Origin: Rhizobacter sp. AJA081-3
GTDB lineage: Bacteria > Pseudomonadota > Gammaproteobacteria > Burkholderiales > Burkholderiaceae_C
Direction: 5' to 3'
Length of the DNA stretch: 64,000 bases
NCBI RefSeq assembly: GCF_017795745.1
Contig: NZ_CP059067.1
Location: forward strand, 2,170,001-2,234,000
Shown: positions 1 to 10,693 of the stretch, one piece after another
How positions within the stretch are numbered: position 1 is the stretch's first letter
Layout of the letters: each line of letters opens with the position of its first letter
Made by a program: the position numbers and the translations under genes
The notes under the pieces: generated by a model
The model's input: the letters and a program-made list of their open reading frames with translations, nothing else
What the model was told of the DNA's origin: nothing
Databases searched by the model: none

Positions 1-943
1 GGGTCGCATCGAGCAGCACGTTGTCCAGGCCATGCTTCTTCATCTCGAAGTCGATCGCACGAGCGACGATGTCGCGCGGTGCCAATTCGCCACGCTCGTC
101 GTGCGCGGGCATGAAGCGCGTCCCGTCGGGCAGCTTGAGCTGCCCGCCCTCGCCCCGCAGCGCCTCGGTGATGAGGAAGCTGCGCTCCTGTGGGTGGTAA
201 AGGCAGGTCGGGTGGAACTGCACGAACTCCATGTTGCCGACGCGACAGCCGGCGCGCCAGGCCATCGCGATGCCGTCGCCGGTGGAGGTGTCGGGGTTGG
301 TCGTGTAGCGGTAGACCTTGCCGGCGCCACCGGTGGCCAGCACCACGGCCCGCGCGGGCAGCGTCTCGACGCGCTGGCTGTCGATGTCGAGCACGTAGAT
401 GCCGTAGCAGTGCGGCTGTTCTTCGCGTTTCAGGTGGCGCGTGGTGATCAGGTCCAGCGCCATCCAGCGCTCGCGCAAGGTGATGTTCGGATGCCGGCGC
501 ACTTCGTCGAGAAGCACGTCGTGGATCGCCTTGCCGGTGGCGTCGGCCGCATGCGCGATACGCCGCACGGCATGGCCTCCTTCGCGCGTGAGGTGCAAGC
601 CCAGTGGGCCTGCCGGGTCGGGCGAGAACGGCACGCCACGCTCGACCAGCCACTCGACGGCCTCGGCACTGTTCTGCGCGATGTAGCGGGCCGTGTGCTC
701 CTCGACCAGGCCGGCGCCTGCTTCCTGCGTGTCGCGCACGTGCGATTCGATGCTGTCGTCGCTGCCGAGCACGCCCACGATGCCGCCCTGTGCCCAGGCG
801 GTCGCGCCTTCGGTGAGCTCGCGCTTGGCGATCACCACCACGGGCTGATCCTGCGCCAGGTGCAGCGCGACCGTGAGCCCCGCCAGCCCGGCACCGACGA
901 TGACGACAGGCAAAGCGTCGGAAGCACTCGGTGCTGGGCTCAT
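1..943 (-). CDS. nadB: L-aspartate oxidase (NadB), 5' part, runs off the window
   Basis: Oxidises L-aspartate to iminoaspartate, the first step of de novo NAD synthesis; a cytoplasmic FAD flavoprotein. About 314 codons are visible; the family is usually about 530 residues, so the C-terminal helical part lies outside the window. An FAD-binding Rossmann segment with GAGLAGL is at residues 17-23. The family signatures TAWAQGGI, ATGGAGKVYRYTTNP and VQFHPTCL follow in the expected order. The ATG at 943 is the only sensible start; the next upstream ATG (948) is out of frame and stops at once. No strong Shine-Dalgarno is visible. It is divergent from the gene at 1105. The product is clear from these signatures. 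Confidence 0.96.
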   Translation of the reverse strand, partial: MSPAPSASDALPVVIVGAGLAGLTVALHLAQDQPVVVIAKRELTEGATAWAQGGIVGVLGSDDSIESHVRDTQEAGAGLVEEHTARYIAQNSAEAVEWLVERGVPFSPDPAGPLGLHLTREGGHAVRRIAHAADATGKAIHDVLLDEVRRHPNITLRERWMALDLITTRHLKREEQPHCYGIYVLDIDSQRVETLPARAVVLATGGAGKVYRYTTNPDTSTGDGIAMAWRAGCRVGNMEFVQFHPTCLYHPQERSFLITEALRGEGGQLKLPDGTRFMPAHDERGELAPRDIVARAIDFEMKKHGLDNVLLDAT

Positions 944-1042
944 GGCATCGTTCGTGAAGTACGCGGCATTCTATCGGTGCCCCTCGAGCACACCCGGAAT
1001 GTGCCGACTGCACAGCCGCGTGAGAACATCCACGCCTGCCCG

Positions 1043-1077
1043 ATGTCATGGCGACATGAGGACACTTACACTGTGTC
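1043..1077. promoter_or_regulatory. Two short inverted repeats between nadB and the gene at 1105
   Basis: The 161-base divergent gap holds two inverted repeats close together: ATGTC-N5-GACAT (1043-1057) and GACAC-N7-GTGTC (1061-1077). The spacer of the second contains TTACACT, which could be a -10 element for the plus-strand gene starting at 1105. This arrangement would suit an operator over a promoter, but short palindromes also arise by chance. No matching regulator gene is next to it. Confidence 0.25.
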
Positions 1078-1104
1078 CCGCGGTAGTCACCAAGGGACGC
1101 GACC

Positions 1105-2385
1105 ATGAGCAACCAACATCCGCCCGCCGGCGCCGCGCCCGACACGCCCGAGGCCTGGCAGGCCACGCGAGCCCAGACGGCGCTGGCCACTCAGTTCATG
1201 CGGGACCCGGACGCCTACCTGTCCGACGAGAAGAAGGAGATCGGTCGCCAGGTCGGCGCCAACGAACGCGAGTTGTTCGTCTCCTGCGCTCCTCCCGAAG
1301 CGCTCCAGCAGCAGTTCGACCACGTCAACCCGGAATTCATTGCCGTGCACGACGTCGGCACGACCTCGTCGCGGCGCTTGCTCACCGGCATCGCCGCGGC
1401 CAGCAACCGTGCGGTGCAGAAGCTCTTCATCCGGCGGCAGGGCTACGGCACCGCACTGGCCACGCTGGAATTCGTCGAACTGCCCACGTCCGACGGTTCG
1501 AAGCTGATGATGTTCTCTACCGAGGCCGATGCGGACACGTCGTCTCGCCAGGGCCTGGCGCGCACCCTGCTCGCGAACAGCCGGCTCGGCGTCGTGATGG
1601 TCGGGGAACTGCCCAGCCACGCGCTGGAAGCGGCCTTCAAGCCGCTGCGCGACGAGATCCTGGCCGGCACCTGGTCCAACCGGCACCTGCTGGTCTTGCC
1701 GCTGTCCGGCGGCAGCACCGTGGCCACGCTCGCGGCCGAGATGGGCCGCGGCACGGGCGTCGATGTGCGCACGACACCTCAGGTGACGCGCCCCGCCGAC
1801 GCCTGGGGTTTCATCAACGGCACCTGGGCGCGCATCCGCGAGCATCTGCCGCCTTCGCGCGGCACGCCGCCACCCGCACCGCGCGGCGGAAACTTTCCCC
1901 GCGTGGCGGCGGCGCCTGCCGAGCCGGCGAGCCCGGCGCAGGCCCCGTTGGCCATGCGCCCGATGCCGGCCGTGCCGACTTCGCGGGCCCGCGCCCCCGA
2001 CAACGCCATGTCGTCGGGGCTGCTCGATCGCTACGTGCACCAGCTCAGCGAACTCACCGGCATGGTGAGCTGTTGCGTATTCGAACTCTCCAGCGGCCGC
2101 TCGGTCGCCCATGCCGGCGCCAGCCCGGGTGCGGACGATCTCGCCATGCACGGCACCGAACTGCTCAGCTCCATCGCCGGCACCTGCCGTGCGCTGGGAC
2201 TCGGCCACGCGATCCCCGATGCCGCCATCACGCTCGGCGCGCATCACCTGCTGCTGCGCGCGGTGCCCAAGCACCCCGGCATGGCGCTGCATGCCGTGCT
2301 CGACAAGACACACGCCAACCTGACGCTGGCACGCCTGCAGGTTCAGCGCATGGACGCGCTGTTCGACGAGCAGCCGGGGGCCTGA
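1105..2385 (+). CDS. Uncharacterised protein with possible Roadblock/LC7-like C-terminal domain
   Basis: A 426-residue protein that I do not recognise as a named family. There is no signal peptide and no membrane segment. Residues 1-240 look like a compact alpha/beta domain. Residues about 245-305 are a Pro/Ala-rich linker. The last 110 residues begin LLDRYVHQLSELTGMVSCCV and have a helix, strands, helix, strands, helix order that resembles the Roadblock/LC7 fold; this is inference from pattern only. In bacteria such domains often pair with small Ras-like GTPases or act in gliding and polarity control, but no GTPase is adjacent. The start is supported by an AGGGA Shine-Dalgarno seven bases upstream. 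It converges on clpB, with 24 bases between the stops. Base composition matches its neighbours, so nothing suggests recent transfer. Confidence 0.85.
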   Translation: MSNQHPPAGAAPDTPEAWQATRAQTALATQFMRDPDAYLSDEKKEIGRQVGANERELFVSCAPPEALQQQFDHVNPEFIAVHDVGTTSSRRLLTGIAAASNRAVQKLFIRRQGYGTALATLEFVELPTSDGSKLMMFSTEADADTSSRQGLARTLLANSRLGVVMVGELPSHALEAAFKPLRDEILAGTWSNRHLLVLPLSGGSTVATLAAEMGRGTGVDVRTTPQVTRPADAWGFINGTWARIREHLPPSRGTPPPAPRGGNFPRVAAAPAEPASPAQAPLAMRPMPAVPTSRARAPDNAMSSGLLDRYVHQLSELTGMVSCCVFELSSGRSVAHAGASPGADDLAMHGTELLSSIAGTCRALGLGHAIPDAAITLGAHHLLLRAVPKHPGMALHAVLDKTHANLTLARLQVQRMDALFDEQPGA

Positions 2386-2409
2386 GCCACCCGGCGGCCG
2401 CGAGCGCCG

Positions 2410-5001
<2,592 letters not shown>

Positions 5002-5023
5002 GGATAACCTCCGATTGCGAGGG

Positions 5024-5052
5024 ATTTGAGGCGGCCGGGCCGCCATTTCAAG
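5024..5052 (-). promoter_or_regulatory. Sigma-32 (heat-shock)-type promoter of clpB
   Basis: Read on the minus strand, CTTGAA (5047-5052) is followed by a 15-base spacer and CCTCAAAT (5024-5031). The E. coli RpoH consensus is CTTGAA, 13-17 bases, CCCCATNT, so the -35 is perfect and the -10 keeps six of seven defined bases. It sits 23 bases before the clpB start and so would give a short leader containing the GGAGG site. The position next to a classic RpoH target strengthens the call. Confidence 0.6.
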
Positions 5053-5062
5053 TCTTGGCTCG

Positions 5063-5083
5063 CACCCGCAGACGCTGCGGGTG
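5063..5083 (-). terminator. Hairpin after crcB, possible weak terminator
   Basis: CACCCGCAG and CTGCGGGTG form a 9-bp stem with a 3-base loop, starting 10 bases past the crcB stop on the minus strand. There is no run of U after it, so it may only weaken read-through from the mo-cofactor operon into clpB. It abuts the heat-shock-type promoter. Confidence 0.4.
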
Positions 5084-5092
5084 TGCGGAAGA

Positions 5093-5467
5093 TCAACCCA
5101 GCAGCGTATCGAGCAGCTTGAATCCCAGCGCCGCGCAGGCCAGCGCGCCCAGCAGGTGGGCCAGCGAGTGGCCAGCGGCCAGCCCCCATTGCCCGCGCTG
5201 CAGCAGCAGGAGAGACTCGGCCGAGAACGACGAGAAGGTCGTCAAGCCGCCGAGGAAGCCGGTGACCAGCAGCAGGCGCAGCATCTCGTTGGGGCTGCGC
5301 TCGAACCAGGCCAACGCCATGCCGATGAGCAGCCCGCCGACGGCGTTGACGAACAGCGTGCCCAGCGGAAAACCGGCCCAGCGCGCGTTCAGCCACAGCC
5401 CGGCGCCCCAGCGCGCCAGCGCCCCGATGGCGGCGCCGGCGGCGACCGCCAGCACCTGCAGCCACAT
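5093..5467 (-). CDS. crcB: Fluoride channel CrcB (Fluc)
   Basis: Small dimeric inner-membrane channel that lets fluoride out of the cell. It is 124 residues from the ATG and has four hydrophobic segments. Family signatures are visible: GALARW (15-20), [10 protein letters not shown] (36-45) with the pore Asn, and [15 protein letters not shown] (70-84) with the Thr/Ser/Phe ion track. The ATG at 5467 aligns with the usual MLQ-type start; a GTG at 5482 that overlaps the moaE stop as GTGA is an alternative and would add five residues. It is last in the alaA-hom-thrC-mobB-moeA-moaD-moaE run. I see no fluoride riboswitch upstream, as would be expected for an internal operon gene. Confidence 0.95.
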   Translation of the reverse strand: MWLQVLAVAAGAAIGALARWGAGLWLNARWAGFPLGTLFVNAVGGLLIGMALAWFERSPNEMLRLLLVTGFLGGLTTFSSFSAESLLLLQRGQWGLAAGHSLAHLLGALACAALGFKLLDTLLG

Positions 5468-5478
5468 CGCGACCCCGC

Positions 5479-5967
5479 TCACGCCACCGGCCCGGCGTTG
5501 CCTGCGTCGATGCCCCAGCGTGCCAGCGCCGCGTCGTCGCTGACACGGGCATCGACCCAGCGCGCGCCCTCCGGCGTGTGCTCCTTCTTCCAGAAGGGCG
5601 CCTGCGTCTTCAGGTAATCCATCAGGAACTCGCAGGCCTGGAAGGCCGAGCCGCGGTGCGCCGATGTCACGGCGACCATCACGATCTGGTCGAGCGGCGC
5701 CAGCGGGCCGACACGGTGGATGACCCGCGCGGCGCGGATGTCGAAGCGCTTGAACGCCTCGTCGATCATCGCCTCGATGGCCTTCTCGGTCATGCCGGGG
5801 TAGTGCTCCAGTTCCATCGAGCTGACGCCCAGGCCGTCGTTGCGGTCGCGGACCGTGCCGACGAAGCTGGCCACCGCGCCGACGCCCGGATCGGCCGCGC
5901 GCAGCGACGCCACTTCGGCGCCGAGGTCGAAATCGGCCGTCTGGATGCTGACACGCGGCGCCGCCAT
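5479..5967 (-). CDS. moaE: Molybdopterin synthase large subunit MoaE
   Basis: Catalytic subunit of molybdopterin synthase. With thiocarboxylated MoaD it converts cyclic pyranopterin monophosphate to molybdopterin. It has 162 residues, slightly longer than the E. coli protein (150). Typical MoaE segments are GAVASFVGTVRDRN, LEHYPGMTEKAIE, RVIHRVG and the active-site stretch DYLKTQAPFWKKE with its paired lysines. The ATG at 5967 lies two bases after the moaD stop, a standard moaD-moaE pairing. Longer upstream reading in this frame only shadows moaD. Confidence 0.97.
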   Translation of the reverse strand: MAAPRVSIQTADFDLGAEVASLRAADPGVGAVASFVGTVRDRNDGLGVSSMELEHYPGMTEKAIEAMIDEAFKRFDIRAARVIHRVGPLAPLDQIVMVAVTSAHRGSAFQACEFLMDYLKTQAPFWKKEHTPEGARWVDARVSDDAALARWGIDAGNAGPVA

Positions 5968-5969
5968 GC

Positions 5970-6221
5970 TCAGCCCCCGGTGACCGGCGGGAAGAAGGCC
6001 AGTTCGGCGCCCTCGGCCAGCGGCGCCGTCTCTTCGCACAAGGCCTGGTTCAGCGCGCTGCGCAGCGCACGGCCACGGGCCAGAGCGCCGGCATGGGCCG
6101 CCCCACGGGAGATCAGCGCATCGCGCGCCGCGGCCACGGTGGCGCCGTCGGGCAGCTCGATCGTCTCGCCCGAGCCAAGCGCCTCGCGGATGGAGGCGAA
6201 GTAGCGCACCTGGATCTTCAT
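5970..6221 (-). CDS. moaD: Molybdopterin synthase sulfur-carrier subunit MoaD
   Basis: An 83-residue ubiquitin-like protein ending in Gly-Gly (PPVTGG), the C-terminus that is adenylated and thiocarboxylated and then gives sulfur to MoaE. It begins MKIQVRYFASIREALG, typical for the family. Its ATG overlaps the moeA stop as ATGA (6218-6221), so translation is probably coupled. No moeB (the usual MoaD adenylylating enzyme) is in the window. Confidence 0.96.
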   Translation of the reverse strand: MKIQVRYFASIREALGSGETIELPDGATVAAARDALISRGAAHAGALARGRALRSALNQALCEETAPLAEGAELAFFPPVTGG

Positions 6222-7471
6222 GACAGCAGTTCCGCGAAGGACAGGAAGGCGACCGTGTCACCCTTGCGGATGGCCTGCCCGGAAGGATTGTCCACCACGC
6301 CGTCGGCCCACACGGCCGAGGTGAGCACGCCGGAGCTCTGGTTGGCGAACAGCTCGAGCCCGCCAACTTCGTTGCGGCGCGCACGCAGGAACTCGCGGCG
6401 CTTGTCGGGCCTGGACCAGTCGAAGTCGGCCCGCATCGGCGTCGCGAGTGGCGCGGCTGCCGGGGCGCCCTGCAAGGCCATCAGCACCGGGCGGACCGCC
6501 AGCGCGAACGTTAGGAAACTGGACACCGGATTGCCCGGCAAGCCCATGAACCAGGCATTCGAGCCGTCCGCACGGCGCACCTCGCCGAAGGCCAGCGGCT
6601 TGCCGGGCTTCATGGCGATCTGCCAGAGGTCGATGCGCCCCTCGGCCTGGACCGCCGGGCGCAGATGGTCTTCCTCGCCCACCGACACCCCGCCCGAGGT
6701 GACGATCAGGTCGTTGCCCTGCGCGGCCTCGCGCAGCGCCGCACGCGTCGCATCGAGCCGGTCGGGCACGATGCCCAGGTCGTTGCAATCGCAGCCCAGC
6801 GCCTGGACGAGTCCACGCAGCGTGAAGCGGTTGGAGTTGTAGATCGCGCCGGGCTTGAGCGGCTGGCCCGGCATCACCAGTTCGTCGCCGGTCGAGAACA
6901 GCGCCACCCGCGGGCGGCGCGACACCGTCAGGCGCCCTGCGCCCACCGAGGCCGCCAGGCCCAGCGCCTGCGGCGTGAGCCGCGTGCCGGCCGGCAGCAC
7001 GACGGCGCCGTGTTTCACATCTTCGCCGCGGCGGCGGATCCACTGGCCGGGCTGCGGCACGACGTTGACGCGCACCGCATCGCCCACCGCTTCGCACTGC
7101 TCCTGCATGACCACGGCATCAGCGCCGGCCGGCACGTGCGCGCCAGTGAAGATGCGTGCAGCGGTGCCGGGTTCCAGCGGACGACCGACCACACCGGCCG
7201 GGATGCGCTGGCTCACGGGCAGCAGCACGCCCTCGGCCGGAACGTCGGCACAGCGCAGCGCATAGCCGTCCATCGAAGTGTTGTCGGCCGGCGGCACGTC
7301 GAGCGCCGAGCTGACTGCCGTCGCCAGCACGCGGCCGAGCGCGTCGAAGGTCGAGACCTCCTCGGTCTCAGCCAGCGGGCGGATCGAGCTCAGCAGCCGG
7401 CCGAGTGCTTCGTCCAGCGTCAGCATCGGCGGACGCGCCGTAGGCGTCGTCGAAGGGGGAGCGGTACTCAT
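6218..7471 (-). CDS. moeA: Molybdopterin molybdotransferase MoeA, first copy
   Basis: Inserts molybdate into adenylated molybdopterin. It has 417 residues; signatures include PPADNTSMDGYALR near residue 60, the MoCF-fold motif FSTGDELV, the glycine loop TSGGVSVGEEDH and GLPGNPVSS. The start at 7471 (MSTAPPS) makes the gene overlap the 3' end of mobB by about 104 bases in a different frame. A downstream ATG at 7426 (MLTLDEALGRLL), where conserved sequence begins, would cut the overlap to 59 bases. A second, clearly different MoeA is encoded at 21909-23207. Confidence 0.96.
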   Translation of the reverse strand: MSTAPPSTTPTARPPMLTLDEALGRLLSSIRPLAETEEVSTFDALGRVLATAVSSALDVPPADNTSMDGYALRCADVPAEGVLLPVSQRIPAGVVGRPLEPGTAARIFTGAHVPAGADAVVMQEQCEAVGDAVRVNVVPQPGQWIRRRGEDVKHGAVVLPAGTRLTPQALGLAASVGAGRLTVSRRPRVALFSTGDELVMPGQPLKPGAIYNSNRFTLRGLVQALGCDCNDLGIVPDRLDATRAALREAAQGNDLIVTSGGVSVGEEDHLRPAVQAEGRIDLWQIAMKPGKPLAFGEVRRADGSNAWFMGLPGNPVSSFLTFALAVRPVLMALQGAPAAAPLATPMRADFDWSRPDKRREFLRARRNEVGGLELFANQSSGVLTSAVWADGVVDNPSGQAIRKGDTVAFLSFAELLS

Positions 7472-7973
7472 AGCGTGCGGGGTCGGCGAGCAGGAATTGG
7501 GTCACCGCGTCGGCATCGTTGAGGTCCAGCAACGGCAGGCCGGTGGGATGCGGCAGCCGCTCGGGACTGTCGGTGGCAATGGCGACGACGAAGGGATCGT
7601 TCGGGTACTGCGCCGGCTTGGCGGTGTCGGCGCGCCAGATCTCGATCTTCAGCACGTCGGCGCTCTTGAAGCCCTCGACCAGCACCCAGTCGCATTCGTA
7701 GAGCTCGGCGATGAGCTGGTGCACGGTCGGATCCTGGCGCACTTCGAACTCTCGGATCTTGGCGAGCCGGCGGTCGGAGGCGATCACCACCTCGAAAGCG
7801 CCGGCCTCGCGGTGGCGGTGCGAATCCTTGCCCGGATGATCGATGTCGAAGTCGTGGTGGGCATGCTTGACCACCGAGACCCGCTGGCCGGCCAGGCGCA
7901 GCCGCGCGATCACCTGCTCGACCAGGGTGGTCTTGCCCGAGCCGGAGAAGCCGCAGAAGCCGATGACCTTCAT
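7368..7973 (-). CDS. mobB: Molybdopterin-guanine dinucleotide biosynthesis adaptor MobB
   Basis: P-loop GTPase that assists MobA in forming molybdopterin guanine dinucleotide. The Walker A loop is GFSGSGKT (8-15), followed by VVKHAHHDFDIDHPGKDS, the metal/GTP segment typical of MobB, and VLVEGFK. It has 201 residues. The last 30 or so (rich in Asp, Ala and Pro) extend past the usual family end and are read from DNA that also encodes the MoeA N-terminus. It starts immediately after the thrC stop (7974), so the two genes are almost certainly co-transcribed. Confidence 0.95.
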   Translation of the reverse strand: MKVIGFCGFSGSGKTTLVEQVIARLRLAGQRVSVVKHAHHDFDIDHPGKDSHRHREAGAFEVVIASDRRLAKIREFEVRQDPTVHQLIAELYECDWVLVEGFKSADVLKIEIWRADTAKPAQYPNDPFVVAIATDSPERLPHPTGLPLLDLNDADAVTQFLLADPARYEYRSPFDDAYGASADADAGRSTRPAAELDPPAG

Positions 7974-9380
7974 TCAGCCATTCTGGGCGATGTACTGCTT
8001 CACCGCCGCCACGTCCACCGGCATGACCTTGAACCGCTTGGGGAGTTGCTCGATGCCGCGCAGCGCGGTCGGACGGTCGGGCTCGCGGCCCAGCGCCTCG
8101 ACGATGGTGGCCGAGAACTTGGCCGGCAAGGCGGTTTCGAGCACGATCATCGGCACGCCCGGGTCGCGGTGCTCGCGCGCCACCTTCAACCCGTCGGCCG
8201 TGTGCGTGTCGATGACCGTGCCGCAACGCTGCGCGGTGTCGCGGATCGTGGCCAGCCGGTCGGCATGCGAGCTGCTGCCGGAGACGAAGCCGTACTCGGC
8301 GATGCGGGCGAATTCCGCCGGTGTGACGCTGAAGGCGCCCTTCTTGGCGATCTCGTCGTGGAACAGCTGCTTCGTGCGCTGCGCATCGCTGCCGAGCAGG
8401 TCGAAAACGAAACGCTCGAAGTTCGAGGCCTTGCTGATGTCCATCGACGGGCTCGAGGTCTCGTGCGTCTCGGCGCTGCCGCGCACGCGGTAGGTGCCGG
8501 TGCGGAAGAACTCGTCGAGCACGTTGTTCTCGTTGGTGGCCAGCACCAGGCGCTTGATCGGCAGACCCATCATGCGCGCCACGTGGCCGGCGCAGATGTT
8601 GCCGAAGTTGCCAGAAGGCACGGCGAAGCTGACCTGCTGATCGTTCGAGCGCGTGGCCTGGAAGTAGCCGGCGAAGTAATAGACGACCTGCGCCAGCAGC
8701 CGCGCCCAGTTGATCGAGTTGACGGTGCCGATCTTCCAGCGGCGCTTGAACTCGAGGTCGTTGGAGACGGCCTTGACGATGTCCTGGCAGTCGTCGAACA
8801 CGCCTTCGACGGCGATGTTGTGGATGTTCGCGTCCTGCAGGCTGAACATCTGCGCCTGCTGGAACGGGCTCATGCGGCCATTCGGGCTGAGCATGAAGAC
8901 CTTGACGCCCTGCTTGCCGCGCATCGCGTACTCGGCGGCGCTGCCGGTGTCGCCGGAAGTGGCGCCGAGGATGTTCAGCGTCTGGCCACGGCGCGCGAGC
9001 TCGTACTCGAACAGCGCGCCGAGCAGTTGCATCGCCATGTCCTTGAAGGCCAGCGTCGGGCCGTTGGACAGCGCCTCGAGGTACAGGCCGTCTTCGAGCT
9101 TCTTCAGCGGCGTGATCTCGCGTGTGCCGAATACCCGCTCGGTATAGGTCTGCGAAACCAGGCGTTTCAGGTCGGCGGCCGGAATGTCGTCGATGTACAG
9201 CGACAGCATCTCGAAGGCCAGGTCGGCATACGACAGGCCGCGCCAACGCGCCAGAGTCGCAGCATCGACCTTGGGGTAGTGCGTGGGCAGGTACAGGCCG
9301 CCATCCGGCGCCAGGCCCTCGAGCAGGATCTCGGAGAAGCCGCGCAGCGTCTGGTCGCCGCGCGTGCTGATGTATTTCAC
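7974..9380 (-). CDS. thrC: Threonine synthase ThrC
   Basis: PLP enzyme that turns O-phosphohomoserine into threonine. It has 468 residues, the long form found in Pseudomonas-like bacteria. It starts MKYISTRGDQTLRGFSEI; the PLP lysine lies in GPTLAFKDMAMQ and the phosphate-binding loop is GATSGDTGSAA. The start is GTG at 9380, overlapping the hom stop as GTGA. It follows hom directly, giving a two-step homoserine/threonine unit within the alaA-hom-thrC-mobB run. Confidence 0.98.
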   Translation of the reverse strand: MKYISTRGDQTLRGFSEILLEGLAPDGGLYLPTHYPKVDAATLARWRGLSYADLAFEMLSLYIDDIPAADLKRLVSQTYTERVFGTREITPLKKLEDGLYLEALSNGPTLAFKDMAMQLLGALFEYELARRGQTLNILGATSGDTGSAAEYAMRGKQGVKVFMLSPNGRMSPFQQAQMFSLQDANIHNIAVEGVFDDCQDIVKAVSNDLEFKRRWKIGTVNSINWARLLAQVVYYFAGYFQATRSNDQQVSFAVPSGNFGNICAGHVARMMGLPIKRLVLATNENNVLDEFFRTGTYRVRGSAETHETSSPSMDISKASNFERFVFDLLGSDAQRTKQLFHDEIAKKGAFSVTPAEFARIAEYGFVSGSSSHADRLATIRDTAQRCGTVIDTHTADGLKVAREHRDPGVPMIVLETALPAKFSATIVEALGREPDRPTALRGIEQLPKRFKVMPVDVAAVKQYIAQNG

Positions 9381-10693
9381 TTCAGTTCTTCCTTGCGGAT
9401 GCGCACAATGGGCGCGAGCACGGTCGGCAGCGCCTGCATCTGCGCGATGGCCTTGTTCATCTCGCCCTCGAGGGTGTCGTGGGTGAGGATGATCACGTCG
9501 GTCTGCGCCTCGCCCTCGGCGGACTCGCGCTGCAGCAGCGCGTCGATCGAGATGCCGTGCTCGGCCAGGATGCCGGTGATGCGCGCCAGCACGCCGGCCT
9601 GGTCGGCCACCTGCAGGCGCAGGTAGAACGAGGTCACCACCTCGGCCATCGGCAGGATCGGCGTGTCCTGCATCGCGCCGGGCTGGAAGGCCAGGTAGGG
9701 CACACGGTGGTTCGGGTCGGCGGTGTGCAGCCGGGTGATATCCACCAGGTCGGCGATCACGGCCGAGGCGGTCGGCTCGGCGCCGGCGCCCTTGCCGTAG
9801 TACAGCGTGGTGCCGACGGCGTCGCCGTGCACGACGACCGCGTTCATCGCACCCTCGACATTGGCGATGAGGCGCGTCGACGGGATCAGCGTCGGGTGCA
9901 CGCGCAGCTCGATGCCCTTCTCGCGCCGCTTGGTGATGCCCAGCAGCTTGATGCGGTAGCCGAGCTGCTCGGCATAGCGGATGTCGGCCGCCTGCAGCTT
10001 GGTGATGCCTTCGACGTGCGCCTTGTCGAACTGCACCGGGATGCCGAAGGCGATGGCGCTCATGATGGTCGCCTTGTGCGCCGCATCCACGCCCTCGATG
10101 TCGAAGGTCGGGTCGGACTCGGCGTAGCCCAGGCGCTGCGCCTCCTTCAGCACCACGCCGAAATCCAGGCCCTTGGCACGCATCTCCGACAGGATGAAGT
10201 TGGTCGTGCCGTTGATGATGCCGGCGATCCATTCGATGCGGTTGGCCGTCAGGCCCTCGCGCAGCGCCTTGATGATCGGGATGCCGCCGGCCACGGCCGC
10301 CTCGAAGGCGACGACGACGCCCTTCTCGCGCGCCGCCGCGAAGATCTCGCTGCCGTGCACCGCCAGCAGCGCCTTGTTGGCCGTGACCACATGCTTGCCC
10401 GCGGCGATGGCTTCCATCACCAGCGTGCGCGCGATGCCGTAGCCGCCGATCAGCTCGACGACGATGTCGATCTCGGGGTTGGCGATGACCTGGCGCGCGT
10501 CGCTGACCACCTGCGCCGCGTCGCCGACGATGGCCTTGGCGCGCGCGGTGTCCAGGTCGGCCACCATGGTGATGCGGATGCCGCGGCCGGCGCGACGCTG
10601 GATCTCTTCCTGGTTGCGCTGCAGCACGTTGAACGTACCGCTGCCGACGGTGCCGATGCCGAGCAGGCCGACTTGGATAGGCTTCATGTTCAT
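9377..10693 (-). CDS. hom: Homoserine dehydrogenase Hom
   Basis: Reduces aspartate semialdehyde to homoserine with NAD(P)H. It has 438 residues from the ATG at 10693 (MNMKPIQVG), which overlaps the alaA stop as ATGA; the second ATG at 10687 is an equally good start and closer to the usual family N-terminus. The nucleotide-binding loop is GLLGIGTVGSGT. The catalytic region shows GIINGTTNFILSEM and GYAESDPTFDIEGVDAAHK. The C-terminus (from about residue 353) is an ACT domain (VADQAGVLARITGILAEHGI), which fits feedback control by threonine. Confidence 0.98.
   Translation of the reverse strand: MNMKPIQVGLLGIGTVGSGTFNVLQRNQEEIQRRAGRGIRITMVADLDTARAKAIVGDAAQVVSDARQVIANPEIDIVVELIGGYGIARTLVMEAIAAGKHVVTANKALLAVHGSEIFAAAREKGVVVAFEAAVAGGIPIIKALREGLTANRIEWIAGIINGTTNFILSEMRAKGLDFGVVLKEAQRLGYAESDPTFDIEGVDAAHKATIMSAIAFGIPVQFDKAHVEGITKLQAADIRYAEQLGYRIKLLGITKRREKGIELRVHPTLIPSTRLIANVEGAMNAVVVHGDAVGTTLYYGKGAGAEPTASAVIADLVDITRLHTADPNHRVPYLAFQPGAMQDTPILPMAEVVTSFYLRLQVADQAGVLARITGILAEHGISIDALLQRESAEGEAQTDVIILTHDTLEGEMNKAIAQMQALPTVLAPIVRIRKEELK

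Noticed and set aside
7278-9626. Long plus-strand frame of 782 codons across moeA, mobB and thrC
   Set aside because: It runs across three genuine genes on the opposite strand and shows no family signature.
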